From the NCBI GenBank assembly GCA_035627675.1, contig DASPLH010000239.1, positions 1 to 11,653 of the forward strand: 11,653 bases of DNA, read 5' to 3'. Numbering within the stretch: the first letter of the stretch is position 1; each line of letters begins with the position of its first letter. The stretch is from DASPLH01 sp035627675 (GTDB lineage: Bacteria; Acidobacteriota; Terriglobia; Terriglobales; Acidobacteriaceae). Position numbers and translations under genes: made by a program. The notes beneath the pieces are model-generated. The model searched no databases. It had not been told where the DNA came from and worked only from the letters and a program-made list of their open reading frames with translations. Below, piece by piece: positions 5,460 to 11,653 of the stretch.

Positions 5460-6605
5460 GTGAAGATCGTTCTCGATATCCGGCGCATTTCCGACTTCGG
5501 CGTCGGCACGTACCTTCGCAATGTGGTCCGGACGCTGGGCCGGCTGGATCATGAGAACGAATACCTGCTGATCGGAGCCATCGAGCAGGTCAGTTCCATC
5601 GGCGCCTTGCCTGAAAACTTCCGTCTGCAACAATTCCAGGAAGAGGTCACCCCCGCGCGCTACCTGGAGTTCCGGCGCGTGGTGAAGCACTTCGGGGCTG
5701 ACCTGGTCCACATCCCGCACATGTTCTGGAGACCGTTGCCGGTCTCGTGTCCGTACGTCATGACCGTCCATGACCTGCTCGACTACATGTACCGGGCGAA
5801 GGCGCGGACGGGACTCGGGCGGGTGTTGCATTTCTACCTGACGCGCCAGGTCATGCATCGCGCGTCGCGGCTGTTCGCTGTCTCGAACTTCACCAAGCAG
5901 GACATTTGCCGCCTTTTCCAGGTGCCGTCCTCGAGAATCGAAGTGGTGTACAACGCGCTCGACGACCGCTTCCGGCTTGGCCACAGCACGTGGACGGAGC
6001 GGCAGGTACTGGTCGAGCGCTACCAGGTGAACTACCCGTACCTGTTGTATGCAGGACGCATCAGCCCGCACAAGAACGTGGTTCGCATCGTGGAGGCCTT
6101 CTCGGCGTTGAAGACCGAGTTGGCGAAAGACGGGAAGTTTCCGGACCTGAAACTGATCGTGATCGGAGACGAGGTCAGCAAACACCCCGACATCCGGCGT
6201 GCGGTGATCAAGAGCGGCGTGCAGCACGACGTTCGCTTTCTTGGGTTCGTTCCCATCGACGTGCTCAGGATCTTCTACGACGCGGCGAAGGTATTCGTGT
6301 TCCCGTCGTTGTACGAGGGGTTTGGCCTGCCGCCACTGGAGGCGATGGCCCACGGAACTCCGGTCGTGACCTCCAACACGGCAGCTCTGCCGGAGGTGGT
6401 CAACGGCGCAGCTTTGCTGGTCAATCCCGAGAACGTGTTCGAGATCAGCCGGGCGCTGTACAAGGCGCTGACGGACCAGGGACTTCGAGAGAAGATGAAG
6501 GCCGCGGGGCAGGAGCAGGCGTTCCGCTTTTCGTGGGAAGCCTCGGTGCGCCAGATGTTGCGCGTTTACACAGAGGTAGTGGAAAGCCGCGCAAAATCCC
6601 GCTAA
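5460..6605 (+). CDS. Glycosyltransferase, GT4 family (GT-B fold)
   Basis: The 381-residue product (GTG start) begins MKIVLDIRRISDFGVGTYLR, the usual GT4 N-terminus with its acceptor-side G-x-G-T-Y loop (14-18). The C-terminal donor domain has LLYAGRISPHKN (195-206; R200 and K205 expected to contact the nucleotide-sugar phosphates). It also has the E-x7-E motif in FPSLYEGFGLPPLEAMAHGT (281-300; E286 and E294). It should transfer a sugar from a nucleotide-sugar donor with retention of configuration, probably in surface polysaccharide or glycolipid synthesis at the inner membrane face. Donor and acceptor cannot be told. The frame is open far upstream (to 5067), but that part runs through an 8-bp array and the 74-bp repeat, so GTG 5460 is the family-consistent start. 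It follows the glyA terminator and has its own promoter. No other polysaccharide gene is adjacent. Confidence 0.9.
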   Translation: MKIVLDIRRISDFGVGTYLRNVVRTLGRLDHENEYLLIGAIEQVSSIGALPENFRLQQFQEEVTPARYLEFRRVVKHFGADLVHIPHMFWRPLPVSCPYVMTVHDLLDYMYRAKARTGLGRVLHFYLTRQVMHRASRLFAVSNFTKQDICRLFQVPSSRIEVVYNALDDRFRLGHSTWTERQVLVERYQVNYPYLLYAGRISPHKNVVRIVEAFSALKTELAKDGKFPDLKLIVIGDEVSKHPDIRRAVIKSGVQHDVRFLGFVPIDVLRIFYDAAKVFVFPSLYEGFGLPPLEAMAHGTPVVTSNTAALPEVVNGAALLVNPENVFEISRALYKALTDQGLREKMKAAGQEQAFRFSWEASVRQMLRVYTEVVESRAKSR

Positions 6606-6866
6606 GGCGGCGGTCCGAGCGAAGCCTAAGGTGGGCATCGCGATTCCACATCTTGGACGTTTTTACGTTTTGTCTTCTCGGGCGAATGTCTCCGTCCAGG
6701 CTTACCGTCCGGCATTTCTTACGCTGCCCAATGCACCCCTCCGCAGTTCGCCCTCAGCGTTGCGCCGTTCGATTCCCAACAGGCCGGTAGTTCCTTCCTT
6801 ATGTTGTCCAGCCCTCTTCTTGGCACTGAGGTTGCATCACACAGGAGGACGGGGATCAGGTGAGTC

Positions 6867-7649
6867 ATGAACGGGCCCGAAAGACTAACGACAACAACAT
6901 TGACTCTTATGCTGGTTCTCGGGCTTTGTGCCCAGGCGGCAGCACAGTCCAGCGATACGGCCAACGGGCTTGAGACGATCGTTGCGCGAATGGAAGCGGC
7001 GCAGCAGGATAACCGCGACCGAATCCGCGCCTACACGGTCGTTCGCGAATACACCCTGACATCTGAGAAGAAGCCGGAAGCGCCGTCGCAGGTCACGGCC
7101 GAGGTGAACTTCGTTCCTCCGGGAACGAAGGCATACGAGATCCGCGAGACGAACGGGCGAGGTCACGGCGAGAAAGTAGTGCGGCGGGTGCTGCAGCACG
7201 AAGCCGAAATGGCCGGCCAGTCGGACCATAGCGCGGTGTCACCCGCGAACTACGATTTCAACCTCGTCGGGAAGGAAACGCTGGAGGGGCGCGAGTGTTA
7301 CGTGCTCGCCCTTCGCCCAAAGCGCGAGTCGAAGGACCTGCTGAGGGGCCACGCGTGGGTGGATGCGGCGACGTACCAGGTTCGCCGGATCATGGGCGAA
7401 CCGGCGAAGAACCCGTCATGGTGGGTGAAGAAGGTCACGGTCGAGCTTTCGTTCGCTGAAGTGGGCGGCATGTGGATGCAGACGGCCGCCAAGGCCGACG
7501 CGGACGTAAGGTTTGTGGGGAATCATGTGCTGCTGTCGCGCGACGTGGACCTGCGGGTGGCCGACCAGGTGGCCATCGCGAAACCGACGAAAGCTGGCCA
7601 GCGGCGTGGCACGGTGCCGATCCTGGGGACGATCGTGGGTCCGCGGTAA
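6867..7649 (+). CDS. Secreted protein with a LolA/LppX-like fold (putative)
   Basis: The 260-residue product has a clear Sec signal peptide: a short polar start (MNGPER), hydrophobic TLTLMLVLGLCAQAAA (11-26) and a likely cut after AAA (26) before QSS. C21 is preceded by leucine and so is a poor lipobox; the mature protein is probably periplasmic. The rest alternates beta-strand-like segments: YTVVREYTL (56-64), AEVNFVPPGTKAYEIR (78-93), CYVLALRPKR (144-153) and GHAWVDAATYQVRRI (161-175). This pattern is typical of acidobacterial proteins labelled outer-membrane lipoprotein-sorting or LolA-like. The fold is inferred, and lipid binding is only a guess. Start choice: AGGTGAG (6858-6864) lies just before ATG 6867, with GGAGG further upstream. 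It stands alone; the 261 bp before it hold no other gene. Confidence 0.7.
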   Translation: MNGPERLTTTTLTLMLVLGLCAQAAAQSSDTANGLETIVARMEAAQQDNRDRIRAYTVVREYTLTSEKKPEAPSQVTAEVNFVPPGTKAYEIRETNGRGHGEKVVRRVLQHEAEMAGQSDHSAVSPANYDFNLVGKETLEGRECYVLALRPKRESKDLLRGHAWVDAATYQVRRIMGEPAKNPSWWVKKVTVELSFAEVGGMWMQTAAKADADVRFVGNHVLLSRDVDLRVADQVAIAKPTKAGQRRGTVPILGTIVGPR

Positions 7650-7695
7650 CGTTTCTTCGTCTCACATTCAGCAAAGCATAGTCGTCAGCGTACAT

Positions 7696-7726
7696 CCCAC
7701 ATCTGCTGCGCAGATGTGGGGCCACC
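7696..7726. repeat. GGCCACC-tailed intergenic hairpin
   Basis: CCCACATCTGC (7696-7706) and GCAGATGTGGG (7710-7720) form a perfect 11-bp stem with a 3-nt loop, followed by GCCACC. The layout matches the hairpins at 1633 and 11141, but the stem sequence differs. There is no T-run, so it is not a normal terminator, although it lies 46 bp past the preceding gene's stop. Confidence 0.75.
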
Positions 7727-7787
7727 AAGCCCCCGCAATCCGGGCCAATCCTCGAATTCACGACGTTCGTTGCGCAGGTGTGCCGGG

Positions 7788-7861
7788 AGCTCTTTCGACT
7801 CGAACTCGCATCCGCGCCGCTGCGCGTCGCGTTCTGTTGCGAGTTCTCGCTCAAGATGACG
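7788..7861. repeat. 74-bp palindromic intergenic repeat, copy 2 of 3
   Basis: It is the same length as copy 1 and nearly identical; the clearest change is AGCTCTTTCG instead of AGGTCTTTCG at the left end. It ends in CGCTCAAGATGACG, about 40 bp before the rnpB terminator. Confidence 0.85.
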
Positions 7862-7903
7862 TGAGTGCGAGAATCAGAGCTTCTAGAAGATCACCGCAAA
7901 AGG

Positions 7904-7945
7904 ACAAAAGAGAAGCCGCGCCCCCGGTTGTGCCGGAAGCGCGGC
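7904..7945 (-). terminator. Intrinsic terminator of rnpB
   Basis: On the minus strand, GCCGCGC (7945-7939) pairs with GCGCGGC (7921-7915), extended by CCGG with CCGG around a short loop. A TTCTCTTTT run (7914-7906) follows. It begins about 9 nt past the P1 helix of RNase P RNA. Confidence 0.85.
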
Positions 7946-7949
7946 GTGC

Positions 7950-8435
7950 TGAAAGCGATAAGGTCTGTAAGCCGAATTCTGTCTGGCGCAAGCGCCAGGG
8001 CGATCATTCCTCTAGGCCGTACATTGCTGGACGGCTCAAGCGACCTACCCGAGAGTTCTGACGTGCCGAGCCAGCGCGTTCAACCAGGGGCCGTACAGAA
8101 CCAACTCGAGCGTTTGTTTGTCGGAACGCGTGCTCGAGAACCTGGCTGTCCTCTCCTATTTGGTCTTGCTCCGTGTGGGGTTTGCCATGCGTCACGCATC
8201 GCTGCGCGACCGGTGCGCTCTTACCGCACCTTTTCACCCTTACCACGCCGGTGAAGGCGTTCGGCGGTATGTTCTCTGTGGCACTTTCCGTCGGCCGACT
8301 TTGAGATCGGCGCGCCCGGACGTTATCCGGCACACTGCTCTACGGAGTTCGGACTTTCCTCCCCCGCTCCCGCTCGGTCCGGCCTGAGCCGGAGGTCAAC
8401 AGGGCGGCGGCGATCACCCGACCCAACCGCTAACA
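7950..8435 (-). ncRNA. rnpB: RNase P RNA (M1 RNA), bacterial type A, enlarged
   Basis: The minus strand carries the conserved RNase P RNA blocks in order: GAGGAAAGTCC (8361-8351), GGTGCGGTAAGAGCGCACC (8230-8212), GGAGCAAGACCAAATAGG (about 8172-8155), GGGTAGGTCGCTTGAGCC (about 8050-8033) and ACAGAATTCGGCTTACAGACC (7982-7962). The first 12 bases (AGCGGTTGGGTC, 8431-8420) pair with GACCTTATCGCT (7965-7954) to form P1 with one mismatch, which sets the ends. The RNA is the catalytic part of RNase P, which trims tRNA 5' leaders. At about 480 nt it is longer than the roughly 377-nt E. coli RNA. Most of the extra length (104 nt, 8051-8154) lies between CCAAATAGG and GGGTAGG, including a CTCGAGC/GCTCGAG arm. 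A CTGGCGC-TT-GCGCCAG hairpin near the 3' end fits P19. Its promoter and terminator are both visible. Confidence 0.96.
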
Positions 8436-8441
8436 CTGCCC

Positions 8442-8447
8442 ATTATA
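8442..8447 (-). promoter_or_regulatory. -10 box of rnpB
   Basis: A perfect TATAAT on the minus strand (8447-8442) places the start of transcription near 8435, a few bases before the P1 helix. The -35 is poor: ATGCAA (8470-8465) at 17 bp spacing gives only 3/6 agreement. Confidence 0.75.
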
Positions 8448-8537
8448 GCCTGATCTGGCGGGGATTGCATGACAAGTTAAGGGATCAACCCCTAGTAAAA
8501 TCAACAATTTGTGCGACTCCGGCGCGCCTGGATCGTC

Positions 8538-8546
8538 TGGTAAACT
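8538..8546 (+). promoter_or_regulatory. Candidate extended -10 for the permease genes
   Basis: TGGTAAACT at 8538-8546 fits TGn plus TAAACT. It would start transcription near 8553, about 12 nt before ATG 8565. No -35 or strong Shine-Dalgarno is visible. TAAAAT at 8496-8501 is an alternative -10. The region is shared with the divergent rnpB promoter. Confidence 0.4.
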
Positions 8547-8564
8547 GAGAGAGTTCCGCCCCGA

Positions 8565-9797
8565 ATGAGCACCCTAGAGTCCATCCGAGTAGCCCTGCAA
8601 TCCTTGTGGGCCAATAAGCTCAGAACCGTCCTTACCCTGCTCGGAATTGTCATTGGCGTCTCCGCCGTGATCGCCGTCGTGACCTTCGTCAATGGGATAA
8701 ACGGGTACGTTGCCGACAAGATTTTCAACCTTGGCGCCGACGTGTTCATTCTCGCCAAGCAGAGCAACGTGGTGACGAACGTCGATCAGTACCTCGAAGG
8801 CCAGAAGCGCAAGGACATCAAGTTCGAGGACTACGAGGCGGTTGCCGCCGGATGCACCCGGTGCAAGAACGTTGGCGCATCAATCAACCAGTACAACGGG
8901 CAGATCAAGTACAACGAGCAGAGCAGCACGGATACGGCGGTGCGCGGGTGGACGCCTTCGATGGCTCCGATCTACGACCTTGAGCTGGACCAGGGGCGCT
9001 CGCTGACCGACGCCGACCTCAACAACACCTCGAACGTGGTGGTCGTTGGCCGCGACATCGTCGAGAACCTGATGGGCGGCGTGGACCCGATCGGCAAGGA
9101 GATCCGCGTCGATGGCCGGTTGTACCAGGTGGTGGGAGTTGCCGCGCCCAAAGGAAAGACACTAGGACAGAGCCAGGACAACTGGGTCGCGATGCCGATC
9201 TCGACGTGGTTCAAGCAGTACGGCGGGCAGAGCAAGAGCCTGCGCATCTGGGCCAAGGGGCACGGAACGGGGCCTGCGCTCGAGGCTGCCATCGACCAGG
9301 CACGGGTCATCATGCGAGCCCGGCGGCACGACCGTCCGGGGGAACCGGACAGCTTCGTTGCAGAGACCAACTCGAACCTGCTTTCGATCTGGTCGAACCT
9401 GAGCGGAACGTTCTTCATTGTGACGATTGCGATCGCGTCGATCTCGCTGATCGTCGGCGGAATCGTGATCATGAACATCATGCTGGTGTCGGTGACCGAG
9501 CGTACGCGCGAGATAGGGATCCGGAAGGCGCTCGGCGCGCGGAGCAGAGACGTGCTGCGGCAATTCCTGATCGAGTCCGGCACGATGGCCATGATGGGCG
9601 GCGTCATCGGCGTGGCGCTCGGAATCGCGGTGGCGAAGGGTGTGACGCTTCTGATCGGGATGCCCTCGGTGATCAAACTGTGGGCGGTTGTGGCCGGCCT
9701 GATCGTATCTGCCGGCGTCGGAATCTTTTTCGGTGTGTATCCGGCGAAACGCGCGGCGAAGCTGGACCCGATTGTGGCGCTGAGGTCAGAGCTTTAG
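8565..9797 (+). CDS. MacB/FtsX-type ABC transporter permease
   Basis: The 410-residue product has MacB permease topology. A short cytoplasmic N-terminus (SIRVALQSLWANKLRT) leads into TM1 (about 21-44). A periplasmic core domain follows (about 50-278), then three more membrane segments (about 282-308, 338-362 and 370-392). The FtsX-domain signature SVTERTREIGIRKALGA (309-325) joins TM2 to TM3, and the tail YPAKRAAKLDPIVALRSEL (392-410) is typical. It has no ATP-binding domain, so a separate LolD/MacB-type ATPase must act with it. Such systems use ATP to push or pull substrates across the periplasm. The substrate is unknown. The core domain holds a CTRC pair (C97, C100) that could form a disulfide. 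The next gene is a paralogue that starts at or next to this stop, so the two are probably co-translated. ATG 8565 fits the family start. Confidence 0.92.
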   Translation: MSTLESIRVALQSLWANKLRTVLTLLGIVIGVSAVIAVVTFVNGINGYVADKIFNLGADVFILAKQSNVVTNVDQYLEGQKRKDIKFEDYEAVAAGCTRCKNVGASINQYNGQIKYNEQSSTDTAVRGWTPSMAPIYDLELDQGRSLTDADLNNTSNVVVVGRDIVENLMGGVDPIGKEIRVDGRLYQVVGVAAPKGKTLGQSQDNWVAMPISTWFKQYGGQSKSLRIWAKGHGTGPALEAAIDQARVIMRARRHDRPGEPDSFVAETNSNLLSIWSNLSGTFFIVTIAIASISLIVGGIVIMNIMLVSVTERTREIGIRKALGARSRDVLRQFLIESGTMAMMGGVIGVALGIAVAKGVTLLIGMPSVIKLWAVVAGLIVSAGVGIFFGVYPAKRAAKLDPIVALRSEL

Positions 9798-9800
9798 GTG

Positions 9801-11063
9801 ATGAAGAGCACGGGCAAAGTCGTAGAGATCGTCCGCATCGCGATGGAGACGCTGATCCGCAACAAGATGCGGTCGGCGCTGACCGTGCTCGGAATCGTCA
9901 TCGGCATCACAACCATCATCGCGATTTCCTCCGTGGTGAACGGGCTGAACGCAAACGTGCAGGGCATGGTTCAGCAGATGGGCTCGAACATCGTCTTTGC
10001 CTTTCACATGGAGCCCTTTGTGTTTGGGCGTCCGTCGGCGGAGATGCTGAGCCGCAAGGAACTCACGCTGGAAGACGCATTGGCCATGCGCGATCTTCCG
10101 CACGTCGCGGCGGTGACGGCGGGCGTCAGGTTGTTCCTGCCGCAGTTTGGGACGGGATCGTACTCGGTCAAGTACAACGGGCGGACGGCCAAGAACACGA
10201 TCCTCGAAGGCGACACGGTTTCGGCGGCACAGGTGTTCGATTACAAGCCGGAGGCCGGACGGTGGTTCACCGAGGCTGAAGACGCGAACCGCGCGCCGGT
10301 CATCGTGATCGGTTACGACACAGCCAGAGAGCTCTTCGGCGACGACGACCCGCTGGGAAAAGAACTGAACATCGAAGGCCAGTTGTTCACGATCGTCGGA
10401 GTGGCCGAGAAGAAGAAGGCGGCGTTCAGCGGCGGCTCGAACCCTGACGACAACATCGTCTTTTTCCCCTATAACACCTTCCGCAAACTCCACCCGGAGC
10501 TGAAGCAGCACTGGATCAGCGTCAAGGCGACATCGCAGGCCGACATGCACAAGGCCGTGGATGAGATGAAGGAGCTGCTGAGGCGCCGCCGCAAGCTGAA
10601 GCCGGATCAACCGGACAACTTCGCGGTGTTCTCGTCGGAGTCGATTGTGCAGGTGTGGAACCAGCTGACGAGCGGCATTTTCGTCTTCATGTTCGCCGTG
10701 TGCAGCGTGTCGCTGATCGTCGGCGGCGTGGGCGTGATGGCGATCATGCTGGTTTCGGTGACGGAGCGCACGCGCGAAATCGGCGTCAGGAAAGCGATTG
10801 GCGCGAGGAAACGCGACGTGTTGCTTCAGTTCACGCTGGAGGCGATCACGCTGACGGCAATCGGCGGACTGCTCGGAATCGTCTGCGGCGCGATTATCAC
10901 GTTCATGATCCCGATGGCGTTCCCATCCCTTCCGGCAACTCTGTCGGTCTTCTGGGTGATCGCGGCCATCGCGTCGGCCGCAATGGTCGGCGTCGTGTTC
11001 GGAATCTACCCGGCGTGGAAGGCCGCGAACCTCGATCCCATCGAGGCGTTGAGGTACGAGTAG
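9801..11063 (+). CDS. MacB/FtsX-type ABC transporter permease (second of pair)
   Basis: The 420-residue product is a paralogue of the upstream permease: TM1 (about 25-46, SALTVLGIVIGITTIIAISS), a periplasmic core (about 50-288), and membrane segments at about 292-318, 345-370 and 383-403. It shares SVTERTREIGVRKAIGA (319-335) and ends YPAWKAANLDPIEALRYE. It lacks an ATPase domain and the cysteine pair of its neighbour. The start is ATG 9801; GTG 9798, directly after the upstream TAG, is an equally open choice that adds one residue. Close abutment suggests translational coupling and a permease heterodimer. MacB itself is a homodimer of fused ATPase-permease chains, so this split, two-permease form differs. 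No membrane-fusion protein, ATPase or TolC gene lies in the window. Confidence 0.92.
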   Translation: MKSTGKVVEIVRIAMETLIRNKMRSALTVLGIVIGITTIIAISSVVNGLNANVQGMVQQMGSNIVFAFHMEPFVFGRPSAEMLSRKELTLEDALAMRDLPHVAAVTAGVRLFLPQFGTGSYSVKYNGRTAKNTILEGDTVSAAQVFDYKPEAGRWFTEAEDANRAPVIVIGYDTARELFGDDDPLGKELNIEGQLFTIVGVAEKKKAAFSGGSNPDDNIVFFPYNTFRKLHPELKQHWISVKATSQADMHKAVDEMKELLRRRRKLKPDQPDNFAVFSSESIVQVWNQLTSGIFVFMFAVCSVSLIVGGVGVMAIMLVSVTERTREIGVRKAIGARKRDVLLQFTLEAITLTAIGGLLGIVCGAIITFMIPMAFPSLPATLSVFWVIAAIASAAMVGVVFGIYPAWKAANLDPIEALRYE

Positions 11064-11070
11064 TTTCTAG

Positions 11071-11285
11071 CTGCCAGTCGCCAGCTTCCAGCTTCCGGCA
11101 ACCAGCTAAGAAGTCGCCGCTCGGGGTTCAGTTGGACTACCCCACCTTAGCTCCGCCTTTGGCTCCGCGAAGGTGGGCCACCTGCCAGTCGCCAGCTTCC
11201 AGCTTCCGGCTAAGAAGTCGCTGCTCGGGGTTCAGTTGGACTACCCCACTTTAGCTCCGCCTTTGGCTCCGCGAAGGTGGGCCAC
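11071..11285. repeat. Tandem duplication of a hairpin-bearing unit (111 + 104 bp)
   Basis: Two near-identical copies lie at 11071-11181 and 11182-11285. Each has CTGCCAGTCGCCAGCTTCC, an AAGAAGTCGC(C/T)GCTCGGGG stretch, and a hairpin of CCCAC(C/T)TT with AAGGTGGG followed by GGCCACC. The first copy holds 7 extra bases (AACCAGC) after TTCCGGC. The hairpins match the one at 1633-1675. The array starts 8 bp after the second permease stop, and no T-run terminator is seen. Confidence 0.85.
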
Positions 11286-11309
11286 CTGCCGAATCTCGGC
11301 AGGGCCGGG

Positions 11310-11383
11310 AGGTCTTTCGACTCGAACTCGCATCCGCGCCGCTTCGCGTCGCGTTCTGCTGCGAGTTCTCGCTCAAGATGACG
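11310..11383. repeat. 74-bp palindromic intergenic repeat, copy 3 of 3
   Basis: The same 74-bp unit is present, with CGCTTCGCGTCG in place of CGCTGCGCGTCG and TTCTGCTGCG in place of TTCTGTTGCG. The GAACTCGCA and TGCGAGTTC arms and the CGCTCAAGATGACG tail are kept. Confidence 0.85.
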
Positions 11384-11442
11384 GGTTGTGTGCAGCCAGG
11401 TTCGCCCCCGGCCATCCTCTCGGCGATCGCGTCCAGATGTTG

Positions 11443-11476
11443 GTGACTCAGTGACTCGTGACTTCGTGTACTCACG
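11443..11476. repeat. Short degenerate GTGACT repeat, related to the 5073 array
   Basis: GTGACTCAGTGACTCGTGAC continues with TTCGTGTACTCACG. Its reverse complement contains CGAAGTCACGA, an 11-mer also found in the 8-bp array at 5073-5128. It lies 33 bp downstream of the minus-strand stop at 11509. Between 11384 and 11442 nothing is recognised. Confidence 0.5.
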
Positions 11477-11508
11477 CTGGTAGCTGTTCTCCAGCACCTC
11501 GCCCTCGA

Positions 11509-11653
11509 CTACCTGTACAGCTTCCCGTCCTTGAGATGAAAAACCTCGCCGCGCCAGGTGACGGTGTCGGCGGCGAAGCTCCAGATCCAGATCGCAATTC
11601 CCAGGAAGTCACGCACTGGTATGAGCCAGATATCGCGTAGCGTACGATAGTCG
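11509..11653 (-). CDS. HpnI/ceramide glucosyltransferase-like protein, C-terminal end (partial)
   Basis: On the minus strand, 47 codons run from the right edge to a TAG at 11511-11509. They include RDIWLIPVRDFLGIAIWIWS (6-25), then a W-R-G-x-x-F segment (33-38) and the ending HLKDGKLYR. The order PVRD, a hydrophobic stretch, (V/T)WRG and a short polar tail is typical of the C-terminus of GT21 glycosyltransferases: ceramide glucosyltransferase and hopanoid-associated HpnI. These are inner-membrane enzymes that add a sugar to a lipid. The GT-A catalytic domain is outside the window, so the exact subgroup is open. The gene is cut by the window edge, not broken. Confidence 0.7.
   Translation of the reverse strand, partial: DYRTLRDIWLIPVRDFLGIAIWIWSFAADTVTWRGEVFHLKDGKLYR

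Noticed and set aside
5442..6638. 398-residue open frame antisense to the glycosyltransferase
   Set aside because: Same shadow effect; the plus-strand frame has clear GT4 motifs.
7696..7720. Intrinsic terminator after the LolA-like gene
   Set aside because: The stem is perfect but is followed by GCCACC, not a T-run, and it belongs to a dispersed repeat family.
8004..8387. Short open frames on both strands over 8004-8387
   Set aside because: The region is RNase P RNA, recognised by conserved blocks and the P1 pairing.

Overview
The window is GC-rich chromosomal DNA, probably from an acidobacterium of the Terriglobales/Koribacter kind. That assignment is inference. It rests on housekeeping genes separated by unusually repeat-rich intergenic DNA, including 'HAERSEA'-type repeats, hairpins ending in GGCCACC, 74-bp palindromic elements and CAGCATT/CAGCTGCC runs, and on paired MacB-type permeases. 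No phage, transposase, CRISPR array, tRNA or rRNA was seen.

Layout, left to right. The last codons of alanine racemase (alr, +, cut by the left edge) are followed by about 360 bp of repeats. Next come an ABHD18-like alpha/beta hydrolase (+) and an enoyl-CoA hydratase/isomerase-family gene (-). Divergent from the latter are rpiB (+) and then glyA (+), separated by an 18-bp tandem repeat; glyA ends in a strong intrinsic terminator. A family-4 glycosyltransferase (+, GTG start) and a secreted LolA/LppX-fold-like protein (+) follow. The RNase P RNA gene rnpB (-) has its own promoter and terminator. Two adjacent, paralogous MacB/FtsX-type ABC permeases (+) have no ATPase gene in view. A duplicated 104-111 bp repeat and the 3' end of an HpnI/ceramide-glucosyltransferase-like gene (-) close the window. 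The alr and HpnI-like ends and rnpB cannot be found as complete open reading frames; they were read directly from the sequence.

The genes are mostly independent units. The closest functional links are rpiB-glyA (pentose-phosphate and one-carbon metabolism, neighbours in other bacteria too) and the permease pair, which abuts with only 0-3 nt between genes and probably forms a heterodimer. Two genes, rpiB and the glycosyltransferase, carry the same TACAATCTCT box 7-8 nt before the start codon, which suggests leaderless mRNAs.

I do not see a convincing new multi-gene system. The features most worth following are the families of intergenic hairpin repeats, some sharing a common tail, and the enlarged rnpB.
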